DNA of 64,000 nt from Pseudidiomarina terrestris (GCF_030466405.1 NZ_JAGGJF010000001.1:806001-870000); one strand, 5' to 3'; positions 39,563 through 49,186 are shown, counted from the first letter of the stretch. Notes: generated by a model not told the origin, from the letters alone. Numbers and translations: made by a program.

Positions 39563-41395
39563 ATGGTGCTTCGCTGTTTAATCCTCTTTGTCGGCTGGGC
39601 CAGTTTTAGTGCGCACGGCGCCAACCTAGACGCTCTTGCCGGCCATAAAGATTGGCGTGCATTGTTGCACATGCCTGCTGGTAGCGAGCAAAGCGAAATC
39701 GAAACCCCCGCGTTTTTCCTCGCCGAAAACGGAGCCGGCAACCCTGCCGCTGAACTGCGGGCTACCCTTAATGCATTTACCGCTCAACCAGAACTTATGT
39801 GCCGCTATCCCGCCAGAGCCGCCTGGCTAGCGCAACAGCAGCAACTGAGCAATTTTGACCCGCAACAATGTACTGCATTACAAGAGTGGTTAGCAGGACA
39901 AGCGGCGGATCAGGTCAGCGTCATTTTTGCCGATGGCTTTTTAGATAATCCGGCGAGCTTTTACGGGCACATGCTGATACGCGTCGGCGATCGCAATGCC
40001 GATGACGCGCAGAAATTATTGGCAACCAGTTTTAATTTTGGCGCGCGCGTGCCTGACGATGAAAATCCCGTGGTTTACATTACCAAAGGAATTTTCGGCG
40101 GGTACACAGCGGCCTATTCCACCAGTCACTTCTATCGCTACGACATAAATTATGCCGAGGCCGAGTTACGTGATTTGTGGAGTTATGAGCTGGCGACAGA
40201 TGCTGCGCAAAGTCGGCTGTTGATTTGGCACTTGTGGGAGTTGCTGGAAACCGATTACACCTATTTTTTTACCAGCCGCAATTGTGCCTACCATATGGCA
40301 CGTGCCCTTGAGCTAGTGACGGACGGGGAACTGGTTGAGCGAGGCGACCCCTTTGTGTTGCCTGCAGATATTATCCAACGCCTTACGCAAGCTACCATCA
40401 ACGGCCAGCCTGCGGTCAAAAGCCGTAGTTTACATCCGTCACGGTTACATCGCTTTCAGCAAAAATGGCAGCAACTCAGTGCCAGTGAAATCATACTTGC
40501 GCGCGCCTGGCTTGCTCGTCCACAACCTGCGACGCTAACCTCGGCATCTGCAGAACAGCAACGGCGCGTCATTGCGGTACTGGCGGATTTTTACGCCTAT
40601 CGTCTCAGCCAGGAGCATGACAACGATGCGTTAAAACATCAGCTTGAGCAGGAAAGAACTACATTATTGCGCAGCCGCATGCTGCTGCCCATGGGCTCGA
40701 ATCCCGACTGGCTTGAACACGAAAGCTCGGCGCCTGAATCGGGTCAGGATCCCAGCATGTTGCGGCTCGGCTGGCATCACAGCAGCACCGGGCAGCGCCA
40801 TGAGAACGCGCTCGCGGTGGCTTTTCGTCCTGCCTACTATGATGTCTTGCAACCCCAGCAAGGGCGCTTAGCAAATGCGACATTGACCATGGGCGAGCTG
40901 GGTATTCATGTGCTGGAGCAGGAGCTGCAGCTGGAACAGCTCTGGTTATTGCGCTTACACACCTTGAACTACAGTGCCTCGGGTATGCCCGGCGATGGGG
41001 GCGCTTCCTGGGGGCTCGATGTCGGCTGGCAACGGGATCATCTGCGGCAATCCACTGACGTCCTCAGTCCGCAATTACGTGGTAGCTACGGTCAGGCCTA
41101 TCAATTAAATCCGCGGCAATGGTTTGATGTCGCCATACGGGCGGAGCTACGTGACCCGTCAGCAGAGCTTGGCGCCATGGTAGTAAGTCCGCAATTGACC
41201 TGGCTCGCCGACTGGCGCGGCAGCCGCAGTCAGTGCCAGACACGTTACGAGTACGACCTCAGCGAGCGTCTTGAAAAGCCCTGGTTCATAGGCTGTGAGA
41301 TTGCTTTTCATGTTGCTGACGATCAGGATATTCGCGTGAGTCTCGCCCACCAACAGGCGTCAATTGTCGCGCTCAAGTGGTCCTGGTACTGGTGA
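39563..41395 (+). CDS. DUF4105 (Lnb N-terminal-like) secreted protein
   Basis: 610 residues with a short signal peptide (ending AHG). The central DUF4105 domain (about residues 115-280) carries FADGFLDNPASFYGHMLIRVG, GGYTAAYSTSHFYRYDINYAEAELRDLWSYEL and the cysteine segment FFTSRNCAYHMARALEL; the Cys and His are likely catalytic (NlpC/P60-like fold). The C-terminal third is beta-rich and may be outer-membrane associated. Its end overlaps the convergent uracil-DNA glycosylase gene by 36 bases. Confidence 0.87.
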   Translation: MVLRCLILFVGWASFSAHGANLDALAGHKDWRALLHMPAGSEQSEIETPAFFLAENGAGNPAAELRATLNAFTAQPELMCRYPARAAWLAQQQQLSNFDPQQCTALQEWLAGQAADQVSVIFADGFLDNPASFYGHMLIRVGDRNADDAQKLLATSFNFGARVPDDENPVVYITKGIFGGYTAAYSTSHFYRYDINYAEAELRDLWSYELATDAAQSRLLIWHLWELLETDYTYFFTSRNCAYHMARALELVTDGELVERGDPFVLPADIIQRLTQATINGQPAVKSRSLHPSRLHRFQQKWQQLSASEIILARAWLARPQPATLTSASAEQQRRVIAVLADFYAYRLSQEHDNDALKHQLEQERTTLLRSRMLLPMGSNPDWLEHESSAPESGQDPSMLRLGWHHSSTGQRHENALAVAFRPAYYDVLQPQQGRLANATLTMGELGIHVLEQELQLEQLWLLRLHTLNYSASGMPGDGGASWGLDVGWQRDHLRQSTDVLSPQLRGSYGQAYQLNPRQWFDVAIRAELRDPSAELGAMVVSPQLTWLADWRGSRSQCQTRYEYDLSERLEKPWFIGCEIAFHVADDQDIRVSLAHQQASIVALKWSWYW

Positions 41396-41989
41396 TTTAA
41401 GCTTAAGCAAGGCTCTTACGCGCCTCTGTAGCTGCGGGACAACCTCCTGCTCAAACCAGGGATGACGTTTTAGCCAGATGTTATTTCTGGGGCTTGGATG
41501 CGGCATAGGTAAGACTGCGGGCCAGTATTCCTCCCAGTTGGCAACGGTTTCTGTGAGGTTCTTGTAACGCGGCACGCTCTCGAGCTGAGCAAGGTGCCAG
41601 TCGATGGCGTACTTGCCAATGGCCAACGTCAGCCTTAGATTCGGTAGCTCGTTCAGTAAAGGTTGCCGCCACAACGGAGCGCACTCTTTACGCGGTGGTA
41701 AATCACCGCTTTTGCCGGTGCCCGGATAGCAAAACCCCATTGGCGCGATGGCAAAATACTGCGCATCATAGAAGGTCTCACGATCCACCCCTAACCAGCT
41801 GCGCAAGCGGTCACCGCTGGGATCATCGAAGGGTAAGCCAGACGCATGCACGCGCCGGCCAGGTGCTTGTCCGGCAATCAGGATCGGCGCTGTGGTAGAT
41901 GCCTGCACGACTGGTCGGGCGCCACAGGGCAAATCCGGCTCGCACTCGTGGCAAGACCGGATTTGTTTAAGTAACAGATCGAGCGCCAT
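41360..41989 (-). CDS. uracil-DNA glycosylase family protein
   Basis: 209 residues. IAGQAPGRRVHASGLPFDDPSGDRLRSWLG is the family active-site strand and loop, and VLPMPHPSPRNNIWLKRHPWF carries the HPSxRN motif. The N-terminal CHECEPDLPCGARPV cysteines look like part of a metal site but are fewer than the four of iron-sulfur family-4 enzymes. Related 'uracil-DNA glycosylase family' proteins are widespread, and not all have proven activity. The gene begins 5 bases downstream of the end of the gene encoded at 41995. Confidence 0.88.
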   Translation of the reverse strand: MALDLLLKQIRSCHECEPDLPCGARPVVQASTTAPILIAGQAPGRRVHASGLPFDDPSGDRLRSWLGVDRETFYDAQYFAIAPMGFCYPGTGKSGDLPPRKECAPLWRQPLLNELPNLRLTLAIGKYAIDWHLAQLESVPRYKNLTETVANWEEYWPAVLPMPHPSPRNNIWLKRHPWFEQEVVPQLQRRVRALLKLKSPVPGPLERDN

Positions 41990-41994
41990 AAAGT

Positions 41995-44136
41995 TTACCC
42001 GCGGCGCCAGCGATGAAACTTCTGCACCCAGCCAAGCAGCTTCTCTGGCGCGTTCGCACGCTTCCAGTTGCCCGCAACATATTTGTTGGCCTCAGCCATG
42101 GTCGGATAGCTATGAATCGTGCCCAGAATTTTATTCAGACCAATGCCCTGCTTCATTGCCAGCACATATTCAGCCAGCAGCTCACCGGCTTGTGCACTGA
42201 CAATGTTGACCCCAAGAATCTTATCCTTACCAGGTACGGTCAGAACTTTAATACGACCATAAGCTTGCTGATCAGCAATAGCACGGTCCAGATCACTGAT
42301 GTCGTACTCAGTGACTTCGTAGTCGACACCTCGCTCTGCCGCTGTTTGCTCGGTTAAGCCGACGTTGGCAACTTCAGGGGTGGTATAGGTGACCCAAGGG
42401 ATCACACTGTAATCGACACGAAAGTTTTTATAGGGATCAAACAGGGCGTTTACTGCTGCGTACCAGGCCTGATGGGAAGCTACATGAGTGAACTGATACG
42501 GCCCTGCAACATCGCCACAGGCATAGATATTCGGGAAGTTGGTTTGCAGCAACTCGTTCAGTTTTAGCGTTTTACCCGCTTCAATCCCCAGCTCTTGCAG
42601 ACCAAAACCTTCCAGGTTGGCTTGCCGGCCAAGGGCAATCAGTACGCGGTCAAACGGCAGCGCGACGGTTTCGTCCTCGTGCTCGGCCAGCAACACCCGC
42701 TCGCCATCACGCTCGGTAAATTCGATAGCTTTGTGGTTCAGGCGAAGTTCCAGACCATCGTCACGTAGCTGCTTTTGTACCAGCGCAGCTGCATCAGTAT
42801 CGTCATTGCTCAGCAAGCGCGGGCCCATTTCCACAACGGTGACCTGGCTGCCAAGCAGCTGAAACGCCTGTGCCAGCTCACAGCCGATCGGGCCACCGCC
42901 AAGCACCAATAAGCGCCGCGGCAGCTCACGCAGCTGCCAGAGGTTGTCTGAGGTCAGATAGTCGACCTCGCTGAGTCCGGGAAAATCCGGAACCATCGGG
43001 CGCGCCCCTGTGGCGATGACGATGCTGCGAGTGGTGATGGTCTTTTGCTCTTCACCCTTTTGCACCTGCACCTCCCAGGGAGAGACAATAGTGGCATCAC
43101 CGCACTCGACGTCGACACCAAGTTCCGTATAGCGCTCGACTGAATCATGCGGGGCTATCCGGGCGATGACGTCCTGAACGCTGTCCATGATCTTGGCGAA
43201 ATCTATAGTCTCAATGGTGCTTTTCACGCCCAGACGCTCGGCGTCGCGGGTCTGACGAATGCTCTTGGCGACATGCAGCAACGCTTTAGACGGCACACAG
43301 CCGGTATTCAGACAGTCACCCCCCATTTTATGCTTTTCGATTAAGGTGACTTTTGCCTTTACAGCGGCCGCAATGTAAGCACTCACCAACCCAGCGGAGC
43401 CCGCACCAATGACCACAAGATTGTTATCGAACGACTTGGGTTTGGTGTAACTACCGTAAGCTCGGCGGCGCTTGAGAAAACTGAGAATGAATTTCGCCAG
43501 AATAGGCACCAAGCCGAGTAACACCAACGCACTAAGTAAATCAAACGACAGCACATCGCCCAAACTGGTGATCTCGGCCAGTTGTGTGCCGGCATTGACG
43601 TAGACCGCGGTGGCCAGCAGCATGCCGACCTGACTGACCCAGTAGTAGGTCCAGGCCTTAATTTTTGTCAGTCCCATGACCAGGTTGATAACGAAAAACG
43701 GGAACAGTGGAACTAAACGTAAGCTCAGTAGGTAAAACGCGCCATCACGCTCAATACCAGCATTGATGGCTTTGAGCCGGTTACCAAATTTCTTCTGCAC
43801 CCAGTCATGCAATAGCCATCGGGCACTAAGAAAAGCTAGCAATGCGCCAACAGAGCTGGCAAAGGAAGCTAACAATAAGCCCCAACCCAATCCAAAAATC
43901 GCGCCAGCGCCGATGGTCAGCACGGTCGCACCTGGAATCGACAGCGCGGCACTGATCACGTAGATAAGGAAATATAGACCAAACAAGAACAAAGGCCGTT
44001 CGGCAAACAGCTGATTCAGCGCTTGTTGCTGCTGTTTTAGCTGCTCGAGCGTCAGGTATTGGGTCAGGTCAAACGCAAAAACACTGCCCACCAGCACAAT
44101 GATTAAGGTGATGAACAGTAGTTTTTTATACGACAT
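41995..44136 (-). CDS. fusion of TVP38/TMEM64 (DedA-like) membrane protein and FAD-dependent oxidoreductase
   Basis: 713 residues. Residues 1-225 are a TVP38-type membrane domain (AALSIPGATVLTIGAGAIFGLGWG, then RLVPLFPFFVINLVMG). Residues ~237-713 are a class I pyridine nucleotide-disulfide oxidoreductase: FAD loop GAGSAGL (244-250), redox pair GGDCLNTGCVPSK (Cys275 and Cys280), NAD loop LGGGPIGCELA, the second FAD motif NIYACGDVAG, and a C-terminal GTIHSYPTMAEA where the catalytic His lies. It resembles mercuric reductase and dihydrolipoyl dehydrogenase, but its substrate is unknown. Such fusions are known in bacterial genomes. Confidence 0.92.
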   Translation of the reverse strand: MSYKKLLFITLIIVLVGSVFAFDLTQYLTLEQLKQQQQALNQLFAERPLFLFGLYFLIYVISAALSIPGATVLTIGAGAIFGLGWGLLLASFASSVGALLAFLSARWLLHDWVQKKFGNRLKAINAGIERDGAFYLLSLRLVPLFPFFVINLVMGLTKIKAWTYYWVSQVGMLLATAVYVNAGTQLAEITSLGDVLSFDLLSALVLLGLVPILAKFILSFLKRRRAYGSYTKPKSFDNNLVVIGAGSAGLVSAYIAAAVKAKVTLIEKHKMGGDCLNTGCVPSKALLHVAKSIRQTRDAERLGVKSTIETIDFAKIMDSVQDVIARIAPHDSVERYTELGVDVECGDATIVSPWEVQVQKGEEQKTITTRSIVIATGARPMVPDFPGLSEVDYLTSDNLWQLRELPRRLLVLGGGPIGCELAQAFQLLGSQVTVVEMGPRLLSNDDTDAAALVQKQLRDDGLELRLNHKAIEFTERDGERVLLAEHEDETVALPFDRVLIALGRQANLEGFGLQELGIEAGKTLKLNELLQTNFPNIYACGDVAGPYQFTHVASHQAWYAAVNALFDPYKNFRVDYSVIPWVTYTTPEVANVGLTEQTAAERGVDYEVTEYDISDLDRAIADQQAYGRIKVLTVPGKDKILGVNIVSAQAGELLAEYVLAMKQGIGLNKILGTIHSYPTMAEANKYVAGNWKRANAPEKLLGWVQKFHRWRRG

Positions 44137-44152
44137 GGAGACTCCACATAGT

Positions 44153-46468
44153 TTAGAAGTTGTAACTGAAGCTCAGTTGCGCGTGGCGAGGCAGCGAAGG
44201 AAACGCCAATGTTGCACCGAAATAGCCGCCTTCGAATACCGGTGACCAATTATCCTGATCGGTGACATTTATTACATCCAGACGTGCCCGCAGGCGATCA
44301 TTGAAACGGTACTCGGTATAGAGGTTCAACTGATGTTGATCACGAATAAAGACCGTCTGCAGATAATCCAGTGGATAGGCTTTGGTGTAGCTAAGGTCAC
44401 CGCCGAGGGTCCACTGCTCGTCAATGCGCCAGCCAACCACGCCCGAAGCCTGTACCTCGGGAACGCCTTGCAACTGCTGGTAAGACGGTGGAAAAGCAGC
44501 AAAGTTAGGTGCGCCAACACCGGTACCCTCGATGATATCCGGGCGCGAGTCATCAAAAGCATCTGCCACCTGGCGGGTTCCCTGGAAGGCTGCGGAATTA
44601 TCGTAATAAGCGTCAATGTAGCTGGCCGCGACAGTCGCCCAGAAGCCATTGCCATGGTCATAATGCCATTGCGCTTCGAACCCTTCAGTGCGAATGCCAC
44701 TGTTGGAACCATCGCGGTTGCGCAGGCTGCGTTGTTGATCAAATAGCACCGCATCAGCAAACCAACGGGAACCAGCTGGTGCATATTTCACGCCAAGCTC
44801 ATATAACCGATTTTCGGTGGCAAAATTTTGCGGGTCAATTTCCTGATTGGCATTGAGTACAGTGCCGCCAGCCATGGAATTTGACGTTGAGTCACTGGCA
44901 TAAGCAGTGGCGTACAGCATCAGTTCATTGTTGATGTCATACTGCAGGGCAAAACTGGCGGCGCTTAGCCATTCGTTATGAGTGTCACGACCTGGAGTCA
45001 CTCCAACTGGTGGAATCGGGTCACGCGCCTCCACATCGTAGTAGTCAGCACGGGCGCCGAAGGTTGCCAGCAAACGCTCGGTAACTTGCCATTTATGCTG
45101 GGCAAAGATGCCCCACTGATAGCTGGTCGAGTCCGTGGTATCAGAAAGATTAAAGTCACCGGAACCATCATTGTTGCGGTCGTATTGAGTACCCGGGGAA
45201 ACCCACACCCCTGGGCGCAGTTCAACCAGCCTTGCCCGTTGCGCTGCAGTCAGCGGGATACGGCGCTGCTCAAGGCTGCCAGTTAAATCGATGGGTAGAT
45301 CAGCTTCGGTGGTGAACTGGCTGTAGCCGAGCACATCGTTGTAGCGCACATTGACCCCGACCACCGACTGGTCGGTGTAATGCAGTTCCAAACGGTGTTC
45401 AAAGGTCTGCGCACCGTCAATGATTTCGACGAAACTGTTCTGATTGATACCTTCGCGGTCAAGGTGTTGGTAATAACTGCGATTGACCATCAACCACTCA
45501 TTGTGGAGCTGATATTCAAGACTTGAATGCAACAATAAGGTCTCGGCGGTGTTGGTATCTAATGGGTCGGTCAGCACCCGGCCGCGGTCTATTTCAACCT
45601 GGCCGGTTGGGCTGATGACTGCAAAAGCTCCGGGCACAAACGAACCGTTGGGTTGCTGCCCTTGCCCGGTGATGTAGAGGTTATCGTCAATCAGCGCCTG
45701 GGTAGGCCGGTTGATACCAGCGTTATCTGTCCACGACACATCATAGTATTCAACGCCAAGTGACCAGCGTGTTGCCTTATTGGGTTGCCACTCGTAAGCA
45801 ACAAACAGATCGTTGCTGCGGTGCTGGGTATAATCATAAAAACTGTCTTCGTCGATGACTTCGGCACTGACACGCAATGCTGCGGTATCCTCATCCAGCA
45901 CCTGATTGTGGTCGACCTGCAAGCGGTACTGTTGCCACTCACCGATACGTCCACGTACCAGGGTCCCCGAGGCATCAAGTTTTGCGCGCTTCGGCTGCAG
46001 GTGCACAAAACCACCGACGCGTTGAGTCGTGCCCAGCATCACAGGTGGTGCGCCTTTGACGACGGCAATGGATTCGATGGCATTCAATGTAAGCGGCACG
46101 CCAAGGCCATTGTTACCCGCCTGGCGGCGCATACCGCCCTCAAACAACTCACCGAGTTGCCCGCGTAAACTTGGTAGTGAAGGGTTGCCAAAGCCCGCAG
46201 CAGCGTGGCTGTTTGGAGCAAAGCGGGCAATATCATGGAGGTCATCGATGTTCGCCGATTGCATCAGCGACTCGGTAATCACAGTGGCAGCGCGTGGGAT
46301 CTCGCGCAAGGTGTCGGAGGTGCCAAAAATACCTTCTATCGGTTCCTCGCTCGGCAACACCAGCTCTTGCTCTGAGCCGTGAACCTGAATGATTTCATCG
46401 GGTTCAATTTTATCCTGTGCTAAAACGATGCTCACGGGCATCAGCGCTACTAGGGTCAAAATCTTCAA
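44153..46468 (-). CDS. TonB-dependent outer-membrane receptor
   Basis: 771 residues. A signal peptide (ending LAQ) is followed by a plug domain with IPRAATVITESLMQSANIDDLHDIARFAPNSH, GGMRRQAGNNGLG and VVKGAPPVMLG, and a long barrel ending in the usual terminal aromatic (LSFSYNF). A siderophore-type ligand is the usual guess for this class, but the gene lacks a clear Fur box upstream. It is divergent from an AraC-type regulator. Confidence 0.9.
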   Translation of the reverse strand: MKILTLVALMPVSIVLAQDKIEPDEIIQVHGSEQELVLPSEEPIEGIFGTSDTLREIPRAATVITESLMQSANIDDLHDIARFAPNSHAAAGFGNPSLPSLRGQLGELFEGGMRRQAGNNGLGVPLTLNAIESIAVVKGAPPVMLGTTQRVGGFVHLQPKRAKLDASGTLVRGRIGEWQQYRLQVDHNQVLDEDTAALRVSAEVIDEDSFYDYTQHRSNDLFVAYEWQPNKATRWSLGVEYYDVSWTDNAGINRPTQALIDDNLYITGQGQQPNGSFVPGAFAVISPTGQVEIDRGRVLTDPLDTNTAETLLLHSSLEYQLHNEWLMVNRSYYQHLDREGINQNSFVEIIDGAQTFEHRLELHYTDQSVVGVNVRYNDVLGYSQFTTEADLPIDLTGSLEQRRIPLTAAQRARLVELRPGVWVSPGTQYDRNNDGSGDFNLSDTTDSTSYQWGIFAQHKWQVTERLLATFGARADYYDVEARDPIPPVGVTPGRDTHNEWLSAASFALQYDINNELMLYATAYASDSTSNSMAGGTVLNANQEIDPQNFATENRLYELGVKYAPAGSRWFADAVLFDQQRSLRNRDGSNSGIRTEGFEAQWHYDHGNGFWATVAASYIDAYYDNSAAFQGTRQVADAFDDSRPDIIEGTGVGAPNFAAFPPSYQQLQGVPEVQASGVVGWRIDEQWTLGGDLSYTKAYPLDYLQTVFIRDQHQLNLYTEYRFNDRLRARLDVINVTDQDNWSPVFEGGYFGATLAFPSLPRHAQLSFSYNF

Positions 46469-46533
46469 AAGGTGTTACTCCCTCACATAAATAAGATCAA
46501 ACACTTACGCGCCTAATTGCGATTTGGTTTACT

Positions 46534-46551
46534 ATACTATACCTCTAGTAT
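46534..46551. promoter_or_regulatory. inverted repeat between the TonB receptor and AraC regulator
   Basis: ATACTA-TACCTC-TAGTAT in the 107-base divergent gap. It could be an operator for the neighbouring AraC-type protein or simply an AT-rich promoter region. Candidate only. Confidence 0.35.
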
Positions 46552-46575
46552 GGTTGGTTTAAGGGTAGTTAGTAA

Positions 46576-46758
46576 ATGACAAAAACGCCGAAGCAGACAA
46601 CCAAAACAACGGATTCACTTGAAAATCTGCTCATTACCGTAGCTCAGGGCACAGAATTGCACTTTGAATCCGGACTATGCGGCGACAGGTGCCTGCTCAG
46701 ATCAGCCTTTCCGAGCTGGAGAACTATTGCACTCCTGAGCATAGTGAGAACGGCATAG
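46576..46758 (+). pseudogene. N-terminal fragment of an AraC-family regulator, out of frame
   Basis: This frame starts at ATG 46576 and reads SLENLLITVAQGTELHFESG, the typical first strand region of cupin-type AraC regulators. It then turns into unrelated sequence and stops. The rest of the regulator lies in another frame from about 46680. The missing middle of the cupin barrel and the frame change suggest a damaged gene. Confidence 0.6.
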
Positions 46759-47330
46759 TTTGCTATGAACTTGACGAAGTTAACTCAGCCTCTACTTTAG
46801 TGTTTTCCTTGCTGCCACCTTGGCTGGTACTTCGAAATGCTGAGCAAACCCAGCAGTTAGGCAGCATACTGGCAATGATCCGCAGTGAGGTTTTAGCCCA
46901 TCAACCTGGTTATCGGACGGTCATACAGCGCCTCAGTGATGTCTTAACTTTGCATTTGCTACGCCAGCTACTCGTTAATCAGGATGAATTGACTGGTGTC
47001 TTCGCAGCGCTGCATGACAGCGCGTTGACAACTGTGCTGAATGATCTGATCGAGGCACCGGAACAGGATTGGACAGTCGAACAAATGGCAAATCTGGCCT
47101 GCTTGTCCACCAGTGCGTTTGCCGATCGTTGTCTGCGCAAAACCGGTCTAACGCCGAAAAAGTTACTTGATCAGTTGCGTTTCCACCGCGCCAAATATTT
47201 ACTCTCGACGTCGAGTCTTCCGGTTGAAGTAATCGCCTCGCGCATCGGCTATCAGTCGGCGACAGCTTTCGGTCGTTTCTTTAAAAAATATGCTGATCAA
47301 TCTGCACAAGAGTTTCGCAGCTCTTGCTGA
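46677..47330 (+). CDS. AraC-family transcriptional regulator, N-terminally damaged
   Basis: The 217-residue frame has the end of an AraC sensor domain (VFSLLPPWLVLRN ... VIQRLSDVLTLHLLRQLL) and a complete C-terminal DNA-binding domain with two helix-turn-helices (WTVEQMANLACLSTSAFADRCLRKTGLTPKKLLDQLR and VIASRIGYQSATAFGRFFKKY). No ribosome site precedes ATG 46677. Related regulators are near 300 residues, so about 50 residues and the frame are lost near 46680. It probably once controlled the divergent TonB receptor gene. Confidence 0.75.
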   Translation: MRRQVPAQISLSELENYCTPEHSENGIVCYELDEVNSASTLVFSLLPPWLVLRNAEQTQQLGSILAMIRSEVLAHQPGYRTVIQRLSDVLTLHLLRQLLVNQDELTGVFAALHDSALTTVLNDLIEAPEQDWTVEQMANLACLSTSAFADRCLRKTGLTPKKLLDQLRFHRAKYLLSTSSLPVEVIASRIGYQSATAFGRFFKKYADQSAQEFRSSC

Positions 47331-47446
47331 CATTCAAAACAACGTATCTCTCCATCAAAACACCGGTTCTCTGCTGCTGCAATCGTCTTTTCTCTTCAGG
47401 TTGCTATAGTTAAAGGTAACTTTTATAAGCAACCGAGGAGTAAGCT

Positions 47447-47986
47447 ATGGCGAAATTTACACTTCATTCAATTGATTCTGCGCCTGAAGGAAGTCAGGAG
47501 CGACTGAAAAGTGCTAAAGAAGAAATGGGTATGGTGCCGAACCTTTTTGCCGTGATGGCAGAATCGCCGGAACTGCTTGAAGCTTACCAAACCCTTGATG
47601 GGCTGTTTCAGAAATCCGGTTTTAACAAAAACGAGATCACCACAGTATGGCAAACCATTAACGTCTTCCATGACTGCCATTATTGCATACCGGCACACAC
47701 AGCCATCGCCAAAAATATGGGCGCTGACGATGAGATTACCAAGTCGATCAAAGCCGGCGATGATCTCGCGGACGACAAACTTCAGGCCTTGCATCAGTTT
47801 ACCAAAGCCATGCTGAAGCAGCGCGGCGGAGTTGATGATGACACCGTAAGTAAGTTTCTAGAGGCCGGTTATGAACACCGTCATGTACTTGCAGTGGTGC
47901 TTGGCATTGCTCACAAGACCATGAGTAATTACACCAATCATCTGGCCGAAACACCGGTGGATGATCCCTTCAAAAAATTCGAGTGA
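47447..47986 (+). CDS. carboxymuconolactone decarboxylase / AhpD-family protein
   Basis: 179 residues, all-helical. The AhpD-type active site is CHYCIPAH at residues 77-84 (C-x-x-C-x3-H), implying peroxidase or disulfide chemistry. GAG GAG-type ribosome site (GAGGAG) precedes the ATG. The next gene starts 7 bases after it, so the two are probably an operon with a DoxX-like partner. Confidence 0.9.
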   Translation: MAKFTLHSIDSAPEGSQERLKSAKEEMGMVPNLFAVMAESPELLEAYQTLDGLFQKSGFNKNEITTVWQTINVFHDCHYCIPAHTAIAKNMGADDEITKSIKAGDDLADDKLQALHQFTKAMLKQRGGVDDDTVSKFLEAGYEHRHVLAVVLGIAHKTMSNYTNHLAETPVDDPFKKFE

Positions 47987-47993
47987 GGATCCA

Positions 47994-48431
47994 ATGACTC
48001 AAGCCACAACTGCACCAGCTAAGTTAGAGAAAAAACTCGCGTGGAGCCTGCTGGCTTTGCGCCTTGGTATTTTTATCGTGATGTTTATCTGGGCCCTCGA
48101 TAAGTTTGTGAATCCCGCTCACACCGCTGCGGTCTTTGAGGGCTTTTACGGTATTGGTGGCTTATCTGCAACCTTTGCCGCGATCCTGGGTGGATTGCAG
48201 GTGGCGTTGTGTCTGATATTCGTTGCGGGACTCTGGAAATTCTTTAGCTATGGCCTCATTTTCATCTTACACGGGGTGTCGACGCTATCGTCTTTTCCGC
48301 AGTATCTGGATGCCTTTAACAACATGCTGTTTTTTGCTGCCTGGCCTATGTGGGCGGCGTGTTTTGCGCTGTTCTACCTGCGCGAGTACGATACTTGTAC
48401 GCTTTCTGCCCTGATGAACAAAAGTGATTAG
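47994..48431 (+). CDS. DoxX-like inner-membrane protein
   Basis: ATG 47994 follows GAGGAT and gives 145 residues with four helices (ALRLGIFIVMFIWALDKFVNP is the first), the size and topology of DoxX/DUF417-like small membrane proteins. It follows the AhpD-like gene closely; DoxX-type proteins and thiol peroxidases are often paired. Confidence 0.78.
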   Translation: MTQATTAPAKLEKKLAWSLLALRLGIFIVMFIWALDKFVNPAHTAAVFEGFYGIGGLSATFAAILGGLQVALCLIFVAGLWKFFSYGLIFILHGVSTLSSFPQYLDAFNNMLFFAAWPMWAACFALFYLREYDTCTLSALMNKSD

Positions 48432-48434
48432 GAT

Positions 48435-49175
48435 TTAATCATCGTCTGTTAATGGGCCCTTGCAAAGAGTGCAGTCGCCATCGGAATTGGCAGAGCCTTC
48501 GACATAACGAAGCTTATGCGAGGCTTTGCCGCGATTGGCGGTAAACTGAAAGCGCTGCGAACGAGTTGTCGGTTTGCGGGCGATAAACTGGCAAACGGCA
48601 CCGACGCCGTTGTGCCGCTCACCTTCCTGGATGTTGCGCTCAACCTCCTGGCTAACCTGTACCTCATATCCCTTAAAGGCCCGTTTTAGCTCCTCTAAGC
48701 TCACCATAAGTCCCTCGTCGCTGGGACCGCCGGTCGCGTAATTGAGCTGTGCCACGGTATAAGCCTCGAGTAAAAAGAAACCGCCAGGTTTCAAGCTGGC
48801 ATCGATTTCTTCATACAGATGTGCACGACCTGCGCTGGGTAAATGACAGAAAATGGCTACGATGCCCTCGTAATGAGCTTTGGGCAATTGAGCTTCTGTC
48901 AGATCGACCTGCTCGGTCTGAACGCTAACACCACGAGTGGCCGCTAGCTTTTGTGCCTTATCCAGGCCAACTTGCGAGATGTCCATCGCGCAAACCTCAG
49001 CTCCGAGCTCGGCCAGATAGACTGAGTTGCGGCCCTCACCATCAGCGACGCACAGCACGTGCGGCTGCTCATAAGTCGCCAGCAGATCGGCAGCATGCTC
49101 GAGTAAGAAGTCGTTAGGCGCTGTGCCGTAGACATACTCCTCAGTACTGTAACGTTCGTCCCAGCCGGTGCTCAT
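48435..49175 (-). CDS. class I SAM-dependent methyltransferase with C-terminal CxxC tail
   Basis: 246 residues. Motif I is VLCVADGEGRNSVYLAELGAEVCAMDIS and the later motif is GGFFLLEAYT, as in TehB-like methyltransferases. The C-terminal ~50 residues (RFQFTANRGKASHKLRYVEG ... CTLCKGPL) form an extra domain with a CxxC that is not part of the usual core. Acceptor unknown. It starts 11 bases downstream of the yghU-like gene. Confidence 0.88.
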   Translation of the reverse strand: MSTGWDERYSTEEYVYGTAPNDFLLEHAADLLATYEQPHVLCVADGEGRNSVYLAELGAEVCAMDISQVGLDKAQKLAATRGVSVQTEQVDLTEAQLPKAHYEGIVAIFCHLPSAGRAHLYEEIDASLKPGGFFLLEAYTVAQLNYATGGPSDEGLMVSLEELKRAFKGYEVQVSQEVERNIQEGERHNGVGAVCQFIARKPTTRSQRFQFTANRGKASHKLRYVEGSANSDGDCTLCKGPLTDDD

Positions 49176-49186
49176 ACACTACTCTC

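Noticed and set aside
46500-46575. Fur box upstream of the TonB-dependent receptor
   Set aside because: The AT-rich stretch has no GATAAT-type repeats matching the Fur consensus, so iron control is not supported by the sequence.
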